Part shown: positions 31,263 to 38,213 of the stretch, one piece after another
Layout: each line of letters begins with the position of its first letter
Numbering within the stretch: the stretch's first letter is position 1
Assembly: GCA_903853385.1 (NCBI GenBank)
Contig: CAINTJ010000116.1
Location: 1 to 38,213, forward strand
Source of the DNA: an uncultured Gammaproteobacteria bacterium
GTDB lineage: Bacteria; Pseudomonadota; Gammaproteobacteria; Pseudomonadales; Pseudohongiellaceae
Direction of reading: 5' to 3'
DNA length: 38,213 nt
Notes under the pieces: model-generated
Seen by the model: only the letters and a program-made list of their open reading frames with translations
Told to the model about the DNA's origin: nothing
The model's database searches: none
Made by a program: the position numbers and the translations under genes

Positions 31263-32423
31263 TCACAATTTACCAAAAAATTCCTGCATGTCACGAGCTA
31301 CCAGCATCGGCTCTTCCCACTCCAGGAAATGGCCACCGCTGGCCGCTGTGTTGAACCGCACCACATTATGACTACGCTCGGCCCATTCACGCGGGGCGGG
31401 CGGGAACAGGCCGGTCACGCTCATCAGAAATGCTACCGGGACCTCCGATTTGGCCATGCTGCCGCGATTGCGCACCATTTCATAATAAGTGCGCACTGAG
31501 GGTCCGATATTGCTGCTAAGCCAGTAAGTCATCAGGGTAGTGATCAGGAAGTCCTTGTCAAAGCGGCTTTCCAGTAGACCCTTGGTATCGCCCCAGCTCC
31601 GGTATTTTTCAACTACCCAGCCGGCGAGGCCGGCCGGTGAATCAGTAAGGCCATAAGCCAGCGTCTGCGGCTTGGATGCATGCAGGCGGGCATAGGCAAA
31701 CTCGCTTTCTGCCAGTGTCATGCATTTTTCAATAAAGGCAATTTCTGCTGCAGTGGCATCGGGCGGGGCTGGTATAGCGCTAGCCACGATGATCTGGGTC
31801 AGGTGTGCTCCCAGTATCTGTTCGGGATAAAAGCGTGTCATCTGGTCAATGATGGCGCCGCCGATGTCGCCTCCTCGCACGCCGTAGCTCTGATAACCCA
31901 GCACATCATTCATCAGTTTTGACATCAGCCCGGCTAGCGCTGACAGCGCCATGCCAGGGGTATGCGGGGCAGCAGAAAAGCCGAAACCGGGCAATGAAGC
32001 CACCACCACATGGAAAGCCTGTGAAGCTGGCAGCCCGTGTGCGGCCGGATCAACCAACATTGGCAGCAATTTCAGCATCTGTACAAAACTGCCGGGCCAG
32101 CCATGCAGCAGCAACACCGGAATTGCGCCGGGGACAGCACTACGCTGATGAATATAATGAAGGTCGAGATTATCAATGCGGCTGCGGCAATGATTGAAAC
32201 TGTTCAGCCACTGCTCCTGCCGGCGCCAGTCATAGCCATGCTGCCAGTAGTCGATCAGTTGCTGCAGATAGCGGCAGTTGGTGCCATAACTCCAGTTGTC
32301 ATTGGCAATATCAAGCGGCCAGCGCGTGTGCTGCAGCCGGTAATTGAGATCGTCGAGGACGGCATGTTCGACTCTGATTTGCACCTTGTCGCTTTGGTCT
32401 TTGCCACTGCTGTTGATCAGCAT
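31263..32423 (-). CDS. Epoxide hydrolase-type alpha/beta hydrolase
   Basis: A 386-residue enzyme with the N-terminal EHN domain (VQIRVEHAVLDDLNYRLQHT then RWP) followed by an alpha/beta hydrolase. Features are the oxyanion HGWPGSFVQML, the nucleophile elbow GVRGGDIGGAI (Asp), and a C-terminal catalytic His in ASGGHFLEWEEP. It would open an epoxide through an aspartyl ester. The usual GGDWG elbow reads GGDIG, a mild change. ATG at 32423 lies 7 nt after the uppP stop; an upstream TTG at 32441 would overlap uppP. Some relatives act on juvenile-hormone-like or limonene-like substrates, so the natural substrate is open. Confidence 0.87.
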   Translation of the reverse strand: MLINSSGKDQSDKVQIRVEHAVLDDLNYRLQHTRWPLDIANDNWSYGTNCRYLQQLIDYWQHGYDWRRQEQWLNSFNHCRSRIDNLDLHYIHQRSAVPGAIPVLLLHGWPGSFVQMLKLLPMLVDPAAHGLPASQAFHVVVASLPGFGFSAAPHTPGMALSALAGLMSKLMNDVLGYQSYGVRGGDIGGAIIDQMTRFYPEQILGAHLTQIIVASAIPAPPDATAAEIAFIEKCMTLAESEFAYARLHASKPQTLAYGLTDSPAGLAGWVVEKYRSWGDTKGLLESRFDKDFLITTLMTYWLSSNIGPSVRTYYEMVRNRGSMAKSEVPVAFLMSVTGLFPPAPREWAERSHNVVRFNTAASGGHFLEWEEPMLVARDMQEFFGKL

Positions 32424-32430
32424 GGAAGTC

Positions 32431-33249
32431 TCAGACGCCAAACCCGAACATAAGCAGCAACACCAAGCCCAGCACTACCCGGTACACCACAAACGGGATG
32501 AAGCTGATGTTGGCAATCAACTTGAGAAAATAATGGATGCACAGATAGGCCGTGATCGCCGCAACTGTCATTGCATAGATCAGTTCGTGCCAGTTGACCC
32601 CGTGGCTGCGCATCAGTTCGATCATTTTGAGCAGTGCGGCGCCACCAATGGTCGGAATCGACAACAAAAATGAAAACCGGGCCGCTTCGGCACGTGTCAG
32701 ATTGCTGAACAGTGCGGCAGTCATCGTGATCCCGGAACGGGAAGTGCCGGGAATGATCGCCAGCATCTGGGCCAGCCCGATCACCAGGCTGGTGCGCCAG
32801 GTCATTTGTTGCAGACTCCTGGTTTGCAGGGCCATGCGATCGGCGACACCCAGTAAAATTCCATAAACAATAGTGGTAATTATGATGACGTGCACACTGC
32901 GCAACCGCGTTTCCACTGCATGTTCAAACAACAACCCTGCCACCATGGCCGGGATGGTCGCCAACACCAGGTGCCAGCCCAGCCGGCTTCCCTCCGAGTG
33001 CTGCTTTTGTCCAATCTGGCGAATGATGCCGCCGGCAATCGTCAGCAAATCCTTGCGGAAATAAACCAGCACTGCAATAAGGCTGCCCAAATGCAAAGCC
33101 ATGTCGAAACTCAGGCCCTGGTCTTCCCAGCCGAACAATTCGGACGGCAGAATCAGATGGGCGGAACTGGACACCGGCAGGAATTCAGTCAGGCCCTGGA
33201 TGAGTGCCAGCACAGTGGCGCGAAAGACATCAAAATCGGCTGCAAACAT
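32431..33249 (-). CDS. uppP: Undecaprenyl-diphosphatase UppP (BacA)
   Basis: A 272-residue polytopic inner-membrane enzyme that dephosphorylates undecaprenyl diphosphate for cell-wall lipid carrier recycling. The two signature motifs are present: ALIQGLTEFLPVSSSAHLIL at the N-terminus and IIPGTSRSGITMTAALFSNL after mid-protein. Seven or eight hydrophobic segments are visible, and length is normal. The gene starts 20 nt after the tsaB stop and is followed 7 nt later by the epoxide hydrolase gene, so they form one operon. Confidence 0.96.
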   Translation of the reverse strand: MFAADFDVFRATVLALIQGLTEFLPVSSSAHLILPSELFGWEDQGLSFDMALHLGSLIAVLVYFRKDLLTIAGGIIRQIGQKQHSEGSRLGWHLVLATIPAMVAGLLFEHAVETRLRSVHVIIITTIVYGILLGVADRMALQTRSLQQMTWRTSLVIGLAQMLAIIPGTSRSGITMTAALFSNLTRAEAARFSFLLSIPTIGGAALLKMIELMRSHGVNWHELIYAMTVAAITAYLCIHYFLKLIANISFIPFVVYRVVLGLVLLLMFGFGV

Positions 33250-33269
33250 GGTTAGGCTTCCACCTGGGA

Positions 33270-33959
33270 CTAGGGTTTCTGACTCTGCGTCACCTTGTCA
33301 CGCAGATAGACCGGTTCAATATTATCAGGCGCCATGATTTCGTTGCGCTGCCACATTTGACTGGCAATTTTTGCGATATAGCGGCTGCGAGGCAATAACA
33401 GTGGGTAACTATTCTCAAAACTGTTTTGGATTTGCGGCGGCATCCTGGACAGGAATTGCAGACCATTGCCGGCTGCAAGTACAGGCCCTTCCCCTCCGGG
33501 TACATCAGCTGCCAGCAATTCCGGCCGGCACAGCTGTTCAGCTGACAGGAGCACGGGCATACCGTCGCTTACCTGATACCAGCCAGAATATATTTCGTCG
33601 ATGCGGGCATCCAGGCAGCTGAACACCAGCGCGGAAGGCACGGCTGCGGCAGCTTCGGCAGCGAGAGCCGCCAGCGTAGAGACGCCAATTACCGGCAAGT
33701 CGGCAGCAAAGGCAATGCCTTGGGCAACACCGGCGGCTATACGCAATCCGGTAAAGGAGCCTGGGCCCTTGCCGAAGGCGACTGCATCCAGATCTGCAAA
33801 GCCAAGGCCAAAGTCACTCAACATGCCATGAATCATGGGCAATAAGAGCTGGTTGTGTTGGCGCGGGATGAGTTCGAAGCGTTCTTCCAGACGACCACCC
33901 TGCAATACTGCACAGGAGCAGGCTTCAGTAGAAGTATCGAAAGCTAGCAAGACAGGCAT
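33270..33959 (-). CDS. tsaB: tRNA t6A biosynthesis protein TsaB (YeaZ)
   Basis: A 229-residue ASKHA-fold protein that, with TsaD and TsaE, transfers threonylcarbamoyl to A37 of ANN-reading tRNAs. Motifs are LLAFDTSTEACSCAVLQGG at the start, HNQLLLPMI, VAFGKGPGSFTGLRIAAGVA and SCLDARIDEIYSGWY. ATG at 33959 gives the family start (MPVLLAFDTST); the longer frame from 34016 runs through a terminator hairpin. Only about 9 nt separate the terminator T-tract from the ATG, and the ribosome site is a weak AGGT, so expression may depend on read-through or an internal promoter. Confidence 0.95.
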   Translation of the reverse strand: MPVLLAFDTSTEACSCAVLQGGRLEERFELIPRQHNQLLLPMIHGMLSDFGLGFADLDAVAFGKGPGSFTGLRIAAGVAQGIAFAADLPVIGVSTLAALAAEAAAAVPSALVFSCLDARIDEIYSGWYQVSDGMPVLLSAEQLCRPELLAADVPGGEGPVLAAGNGLQFLSRMPPQIQNSFENSYPLLLPRSRYIAKIASQMWQRNEIMAPDNIEPVYLRDKVTQSQKP

Positions 33960-33968
33960 AGTTGACCT

Positions 33969-34004
33969 AAAAAAAATCCCTCGAGTAGCGAACCCCGAGG
34001 GATT
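33969..34004 (-). terminator. Intrinsic terminator between the basic-protein genes and tsaB
   Basis: On the minus strand AATCCCTCG (34004-33996) pairs with CGAGGGATT (33983-33975) around a 12-nt loop, and a run of eight T follows (33976-33969). It ends the transcript of the Lys/Ala-rich genes. Confidence 0.85.
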
Positions 34005-34072
34005 ATGGACCGCCAAAAACTCCTGGCAACTACAGCCTGAGGCCGCAGGTTGCCAAGGGTCAAAGCTAAGCC

Positions 34073-34423
34073 TTACTTCTTGGCTTTCTTGGCAGCCTTT
34101 TTGGCTGGTGCTTTTTTCTTGGCTGGTGCTTTTTTCTTAGCTGCTGCTTTTTTCTTAGCTGGTGCTTTTTTCTTAGCTACTGCTTTTTTGGCAGCTTTTT
34201 TCTTGGCAGGTGCTTTCTTTTTCGCTACTGCTTTGGCTGCGCCTGCTGCTTTTGCTGCGGCTTTCTTGGCTGCTTTCTTGGCAGCTTTTTTCTTGGCCGG
34301 TGCTTTTTTCGCTGCTTTTTTCTTGGCAGGCGCTTTTTTAGCTACGGCTTTTTTAGCTACTGCTTTTTTAGCTACGGCTTTTTTCTTCGCTGGTTTTGCT
34401 GCTTTCTTGGCTGCTTTCTTCAT
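34073..34423 (-). CDS. Histone H1-like Lys/Ala-rich DNA-binding protein
   Basis: A 116-residue protein made almost only of Lys, Ala and a few Pro and Val. Short repeats of the types KKAVAKKAVAKK and APAKKKAAKK run the whole length. This resembles the C-terminal tails of eukaryotic H1 and bacterial H1-like proteins such as AlgP/AlgR3, which bind and condense DNA. It has no globular domain. GGAGG lies about 13 nt before the ATG, and the gene lies 36 nt after another basic protein gene on the same strand, ending in a strong terminator. The repeats make the gene prone to slippage and length variation. Confidence 0.8.
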   Translation of the reverse strand: MKKAAKKAAKPAKKKAVAKKAVAKKAVAKKAPAKKKAAKKAPAKKKAAKKAAKKAAAKAAGAAKAVAKKKAPAKKKAAKKAVAKKKAPAKKKAAAKKKAPAKKKAPAKKAAKKAKK

Positions 34424-34451
34424 AGTGTCTATGATTCCTCCGGCTTTATTG

Positions 34452-34463
34452 ATGACTAGTCAT
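34452..34463. repeat. 12-bp perfect palindrome between the basic-protein genes
   Basis: ATGACTAGTCAT (34452-34463) is a perfect palindrome spanning the stop codon of the upstream basic protein, 29 nt before the histone-like gene start. It may be chance, or a regulator site for the second gene. Confidence 0.3.
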
Positions 34464-35209
34464 TTACTACGTTTTTTACGAGAGACCTTGCTGGTGGGTA
34501 CAGCTGCCAGTGGGGCCTTCCTTGTTGCCTTTCTAACTACCAGTCTTGCCTTCACCTTGGCCTGTACTGCCAGTTTCCTGGCTTTGGCACGTGCCTTGGT
34601 GGTGGCTTTCCTGGCTCTAGCTTTAGCCAGGGTTTCTGCACGCTTGACAGATTCCCGGGCTTTGGCATTCGCTTTTCTGGCGGCGGCTCTGGATTTTGCT
34701 GCTTCCTTCCGGAGCCGTGCTGCCAGCTTTCTTGCAATAATCTTGTTGCACTTGTTCTTCCACGCGGCGGTAAACCGACTAAGCACCTTGTTCCAGTCAC
34801 TATCCAGTTTGGCTTGCAGTTTGGCTTTATAGATCGCCACTGCCCTTGCCTGCGCCAAAGCTCTGGATTTGGCTGCTTCCACTTTCAATATTTGACGCAG
34901 GGTGGTGGAAACCTGCTTCAAGGTCTGTTTGGCCTGTTTCAGTGATGGCATGGCCGCCTTGATACGAGCACGTGCTACCACTGCATCTTTTCTACTAATG
35001 GCAATAGCCAGATCAAGTTTGGCTACTCGTACTGTTTTCTCTATGGCTGCCAATCGGCGCTGGGCATCGGCATACCGGGTACGGGCTAATCGCACAGCGG
35101 GCATTGAACGACGGCCCCGCTGGCCGCTTGTTACTGTGTCAGTTGAACCTGCAATCACACTTGCATCTTTGCGGGGACTACCTTGACTGCTTTTAACTTT
35201 GGATCCCAT
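34460..35209 (-). CDS. Basic coiled-coil, AlgP/histone-like protein
   Basis: A protein of about 249 residues. The N-terminal 50 residues are Ser/Gly-rich and probably disordered. A helical region of about 110 residues (RYADAQRRLAAIEKTVRVAK and following) looks like a coiled coil. The C-terminal third is Arg/Lys/Ala-rich (KATTKARAKARKLAVQAKVK), ending RKKRSK. Composition suggests nucleic-acid binding or an AlgP-like regulator. The start is uncertain: ATG at 35209 is used, but GTG (about 35230) or TTG (35269) would add up to 20 residues. It lies just upstream of the Lys/Ala-rich histone-like gene, probably in one transcript. Confidence 0.6.
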   Translation of the reverse strand: MGSKVKSSQGSPRKDASVIAGSTDTVTSGQRGRRSMPAVRLARTRYADAQRRLAAIEKTVRVAKLDLAIAISRKDAVVARARIKAAMPSLKQAKQTLKQVSTTLRQILKVEAAKSRALAQARAVAIYKAKLQAKLDSDWNKVLSRFTAAWKNKCNKIIARKLAARLRKEAAKSRAAARKANAKARESVKRAETLAKARARKATTKARAKARKLAVQAKVKARLVVRKATRKAPLAAVPTSKVSRKKRSK

Positions 35210-35440
35210 ATCAGGATTGCTGTCTCTCACTGGTGTTACTGAATTGCTGTGCTTGTTGCTTAAAGCCAAAACTTGTAACTGCTTTGCAGGTTCTTGCAGT
35301 GCTCGCCGACCTCATCAGCTGGCACCTTTTTTGTGACTCCTCCCCAGTCTGCCGGCGCTCCGTTTCTGTCAAAAAACCGGTTCCCAGCCCCCCGCCTACC
35401 TGTGTCACTGTTTGCTCGGAGCCAACATTAACACACTAAA

Positions 35441-35469
35441 AATATTTTTTTCAACAAGCATGTTGACAA
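35441..35469 (-). promoter_or_regulatory. Candidate promoter for the basic-protein operon
   Basis: On the minus strand, TTGTCA (35469-35464; five of six matches to TTGACA) is followed after 17 nt by AATATT (35446-35441; four of six matches to TATAAT). A run of A and T surrounds it. The leader to the ATG at 35209 would be about 230 nt. The rest of the 35210-35622 gap has no recognisable gene. Confidence 0.3.
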
Positions 35470-35566
35470 GAGCCTGACTTTGAGTGCCGGGAGAGACCCC
35501 TCTTCGGCTCATACAAAATCCGGTTCCCGGTGTGGAAATAATGTTGCCTGATTCAACTCGACGGTT

Positions 35567-35614
35567 TTTTCATCAAGAAATATGCAGAGCATTGCGCATA
35601 TTTCTTGATGAAAA
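35567..35614. terminator. Long AT-rich hairpin just after adk
   Basis: TTTTCATCAAGAAATATGC (35567-35585) is perfectly complementary to 35596-35614, with a 10-nt loop: a 19-bp stem starting 8 nt after the adk stop. A T-run (35615-35619) follows on the plus strand. Position suggests a 3'-end stabiliser or terminator for adk, although on the minus strand no T-tract follows the stem. Confidence 0.55.
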
Positions 35615-35622
35615 TTTTTCTG

Positions 35623-36273
35623 TCAGTGCGGCAGCAGAGTTTTTAGAGAGGTGCGGATGGTGGCGATATCGCCCACTCCACCCATGCTGAGGAAGCGCAA
35701 AGATTTTTTTTCGGAGGCGGCTTTTTTATAGAAATTTACCAGTGGTTTGGTCTGGTCGTGATACACCGAGAGACGTTTGCGCACCGTCTCCTCCTTGTCG
35801 TCTTCACGCTGGATCAGTGCTTCACCAGTGAGGTCATCGACACCGGCAACCTGCGGTGGTTTGTTTTCGATGTGATAGATCCGACCTGATCCAGGATGCA
35901 CACGACGACCGCTGAGACGACGAACAATTTCGGCATCGGGCACATCGATTTCAAGCACGACATCGATGTCGACTCCAGCATCTACCAGTGCCTGTGCCTG
36001 GGGAATTGTGCGGGGGAAACCATCGAACAAAAATCCTTTTGCGCAATCTGGCTGGGAGATACGGTCCTTGATGAGGGCAATGATGATTGCGTCCGTCACC
36101 AGTCCGCCACTTTCCATGACGGACTTCACTTGCATGCCCAGTGGTGACCCGGCTTTTACTGCGGCCCGCAGCATGTCGCCGGTTGAAATCTGGGGGATGC
36201 TGTAGATTTCACGCAAATATTCAGCCTGCGTGCCTTTGCCGGCGCCAGGGGCGCCAAGAAGAATGATTCTCAT
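35623..36273 (-). CDS. adk: Adenylate kinase
   Basis: A 216-residue cytosolic kinase interconverting ATP + AMP with 2 ADP. Motifs are the P-loop [16 protein letters not shown], the AMP site ([12 protein letters not shown]), [16 protein letters not shown] and the LID region [15 protein letters not shown], which lacks the four-Cys zinc site of Gram-positive enzymes, as expected for this group. Length is normal. GGAG lies 9 nt before the ATG. It stands alone between the mazG gene (110 nt upstream) and a long hairpin downstream. Confidence 0.97.
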   Translation of the reverse strand: MRIILLGAPGAGKGTQAEYLREIYSIPQISTGDMLRAAVKAGSPLGMQVKSVMESGGLVTDAIIIALIKDRISQPDCAKGFLFDGFPRTIPQAQALVDAGVDIDVVLEIDVPDAEIVRRLSGRRVHPGSGRIYHIENKPPQVAGVDDLTGEALIQREDDKEETVRKRLSVYHDQTKPLVNFYKKAASEKKSLRFLSMGGVGDIATIRTSLKTLLPH

Positions 36274-36382
36274 CAGGTCTATCTCCGCTTGGGATACAAC
36301 AGCCTGCAGGTGCAGAGCGGTTATTGTTATTGGAATGGTAAAATTGGTATGAAGTTCACATTACACGGTTGTCTACAGCCAC

Positions 36383-37225
36383 TCAAGACGAGCGCGGCTC
36401 TTCACTCTTCACGCGCAGCCAGAAGCTTTCCAGCTGCTCCAAAGTCAAATGGGCGATATTGACCCCTTCAGCGCGGATCATGATTTCCATTTTGCGAAAT
36501 CGTTGCTCGAATTTGTGGCTGGCTCTGCGTAACGCCTGTTCCGGATCCACGTGCAGGTGCCGTCCCAGGTTGACCATCGAAAACAGCAAGTCACCAAATT
36601 CTTCCGCGACCTGCTCGCGGCTTTGCTCTTGCATGGCCGCACCAAGCTCCGTCAGTTCTTCTCCGACCTTGTCGATCACTGCCCGCGGCTCATGCCAATC
36701 AAAGCCAACAGCAGCCGCACGCTTTTGCAATTTGGTGGCACGTGCAACCGCCGGCAGGGCCAGCGGCACATCATCCAGCTGGCTTGGCAGCTGTTGGCTG
36801 CTGCGCTGTTCGCGTTCGGAGGATTTGATCGCTTCCCAGGTGGCTGATACACCATCAACGGTGATCGCTGCTGCCTGCCCAAAACTCTGCAGGGTTGCAT
36901 CCGGGAACACATGAGGATGCCGATGCAGCAGCTTGCTGGTGATCGCTGTCACGATGTCGCTGAAATCAAAATGGCCGGCTTCACTGCCAAGCTGGGCGTA
37001 GAACACAATCTGGAACAGCAAATCACCCAATTCGCCTTTTAACTGTGCCGGGTCCTGCCGCTCAATTGCGTCAATGACTTCATAAACCTCCTCCAGAGTG
37101 TGGGGAGCGATAGTGGCAAAGTCCTGCTGGCGATCCCAGGGGCAGCCATGTTGTGGATTACGCAGACACGCCATCAGGTGCAACAAATCCTGCAATGAAT
37201 AGCGCTGGGAAAGCCCGGCACTCAT
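36383..37225 (-). CDS. mazG: Nucleoside triphosphate pyrophosphohydrolase MazG
   Basis: A 280-residue enzyme hydrolysing NTPs to NMP and PPi, cleaning damaged nucleotides and possibly lowering ppGpp. Two tandem MazG domains are visible. The first has NPQHGCPWDRQQDFATIAPH, TLEEVYEVIDAIE and the ELGDLLFQIVFYAQ helix; the second has VGEELTELGAA and EEFGDLLFSMVNLGRHL. The EExxE and ExxD metal ligands are present in both. The ATG follows the rlmD stop directly (TGAATG). In Pseudomonas and E. coli, relA lies between these two genes; here it does not. Confidence 0.95.
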   Translation of the reverse strand: MSAGLSQRYSLQDLLHLMACLRNPQHGCPWDRQQDFATIAPHTLEEVYEVIDAIERQDPAQLKGELGDLLFQIVFYAQLGSEAGHFDFSDIVTAITSKLLHRHPHVFPDATLQSFGQAAAITVDGVSATWEAIKSSEREQRSSQQLPSQLDDVPLALPAVARATKLQKRAAAVGFDWHEPRAVIDKVGEELTELGAAMQEQSREQVAEEFGDLLFSMVNLGRHLHVDPEQALRRASHKFEQRFRKMEIMIRAEGVNIAHLTLEQLESFWLRVKSEEPRSS

Positions 37226-38213
37226 TCAACGCTTCCTGCCGGGAGTAAACAATGCGATTGCTTCCACATGGCTGGTATGCGGAAACATGTCCATTGCACC
37301 TGCTGCCTCCAGCCGATAACCCAAATCGGCCAATAGCCCGGCATCCCTGGCCAGAGTAGCCGGGTTACAGGACACATAGACGATCCGGGCCGGCTGCAAG
37401 GCCGCCAGTGCTGCCAGCACTTCCTGGGCACCCGAACGCGGCGGGTCGAGCAGGATCTTGTCGAACTTCTCACGCAGAAATGCATGCTGGTCAGCAGATT
37501 TGGTGAGATCTGCCGCATGGAATTCCACATTGACCAGCTGATTGGCCAGCGCATTTTCGCGGCCACGCTGCACCATCTGCTCAGAGCCTTCCACTCCCAC
37601 CACTGCCTTAGCAGTTCTGGCCATCGGCAATGTGAAATTACCCAGTCCGCAGAACAAATCCAGCACACGATCCTCGGTTTGCAGATCCAGCAGTTGCAAA
37701 GCCCGCTGCAGCATCTGTTGATTGATGCCTGCATTGACCTGGGTGAAATCGCAGGGATGAAAAGCCATTCGCAACTGGTATTGGGGCAGATCATAGTAGA
37801 GACGCTGGGGGCCGTCGGCCGGATACATCTTGTGGACACTGTCCGGACCATGCGGTTGCAGGTAGATATCAATGTGGTGGGTTGCACCGAAGGCACGCAA
37901 GTGCTCGTGATCGGGCATGGTCAGTGGCTGCAGATGCCTGAACACCAATGCGCAATCACCCCCTTCACAGCCGGCAGCACTATCACCTACAGCCACTTCA
38001 ATTTGCGGCAACTGATCCTTGCAATCGAGTTTGCTGACCAAAGCACCCAGCTCACCTATTAAATTGCCAACTCGGGGGGAAAGTACCGGACAGGCGTCCA
38101 TATCAGTAATGAATCCGCTCTGTTGTTCTTTGAAACCCACCAAAGCTTTTCCCTTCTTGCCAACCCAGCGTACTGCCAGCCTGGCCTTGCGGCGATAACC
38201 AAATACCTCACCA
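37226..38213 (-). CDS. rlmD: 23S rRNA (uracil-1939-C5)-methyltransferase RlmD (5' end outside window)
   Basis: A SAM-dependent RNA m5U methyltransferase; 328 residues are visible and the frame is open through the right edge (the sequence before the first ATG reads GEVFGYRRKARLAVRWVGKK), so the N-terminal TRAM and Fe-S region lies outside. Motifs present are FTQVNAGINQQMLQRALQLL, the SAM site VLDLFCGLGNFTLP, LLDPPRSGAQEVL and the catalytic Cys in IVYVSCNPATLARD. The stop abuts the mazG start with no spacer. Confidence 0.95.
   Translation of the reverse strand, partial: GEVFGYRRKARLAVRWVGKKGKALVGFKEQQSGFITDMDACPVLSPRVGNLIGELGALVSKLDCKDQLPQIEVAVGDSAAGCEGGDCALVFRHLQPLTMPDHEHLRAFGATHHIDIYLQPHGPDSVHKMYPADGPQRLYYDLPQYQLRMAFHPCDFTQVNAGINQQMLQRALQLLDLQTEDRVLDLFCGLGNFTLPMARTAKAVVGVEGSEQMVQRGRENALANQLVNVEFHAADLTKSADQHAFLREKFDKILLDPPRSGAQEVLAALAALQPARIVYVSCNPATLARDAGLLADLGYRLEAAGAMDMFPHTSHVEAIALFTPGRKR

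Noticed and set aside
34050-34832. A 260-residue plus-strand frame rich in Ala, Phe and Leu
   Set aside because: It is the antisense of the Lys/Ala-rich and basic coiled-coil genes; the repeat codons make the opposite strand open and falsely hydrophobic. The minus-strand genes have ribosome sites and a terminator.

Overview
The window is about 38.2 kb of chromosomal DNA from a gammaproteobacterium. Three gene neighbourhoods recall Pseudomonas and its relatives: mfd-csiV next to a methylthioinosine phosphorylase, a haem-type nitrite/sulfite reductase followed by a DUF934 gene, and rlmD-mazG. The accessory genes (TonB receptor, DUF6152, SMP-30, SnoaL, epoxide hydrolase) suggest a marine or oligotrophic lineage of the Cellvibrionales/Halieaceae kind. 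That placement rests on synteny and motifs read by eye. No IS with a transposase, prophage or CRISPR array was seen.

Layout. 1-8.7 kb: 3' part of mfd, csiV, then convergent MTIP and nfuA, a DUF2970 protein, an unlisted 50-residue His-rich membrane peptide, and the siroheme reductase/DUF934 pair. 8.7-11.2 kb: a hairpin repeat, queA, tRNA-Leu(CAA) with its promoter, and an amidohydrolase. 11.25-20.05 kb: a long minus-strand cluster. Its upstream part joins two dikinase-like subunits resembling phenylphosphate synthase to a biotin carrier, a biotin carboxylase and a divergent carboxyltransferase. Its downstream part holds a phosphoesterase, a SnoaL-like protein, a broken SMP-30 gene and an intact SMP-30 gene. 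20.2-27.3 kb: a pseudogene, a TonB-dependent receptor, an exported tyrosine phosphatase, and a DUF6152/secreted-protein/exported FMN oxidase cluster. 27.8-30.8 kb: an M3 oligopeptidase, a second copy of the hairpin repeat, a drastically shortened ArgD-like gene and a VOC protein. 30.8-38.2 kb: SnoaL, epoxide hydrolase, uppP, tsaB, two Lys/Ala-rich basic proteins, adk, mazG and the 3' part of rlmD, all on the minus strand.

How the genes may work together. The most unusual unit is 20045->13081. An ATP-grasp subunit and a phospho-His subunit, without the pyruvate-binding barrel of PEP synthase, are translationally packed against a complete three-subunit biotin-dependent carboxylase. The carboxyltransferase keeps the metal and carbamyl-lysine residues but appears to lack the arginine that binds the pyruvate carboxylate. 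I infer an ATP-dependent phosphorylation/carboxylation pathway for a substrate other than pyruvate; the substrate cannot be read from sequence. The divergent TonB receptor could import a related compound.

The second notable item is a pair of roughly 100-nt elements (8771-8875 and 29694-29795). They share a core of about 52 nt but have entirely different, perfectly self-complementary arms. Their inner hairpins co-vary and present GGA in the loops. Gene decay is also visible: an internally deleted ArgD, an SMP-30 3' remnant and a frameshifted secreted-protein gene.
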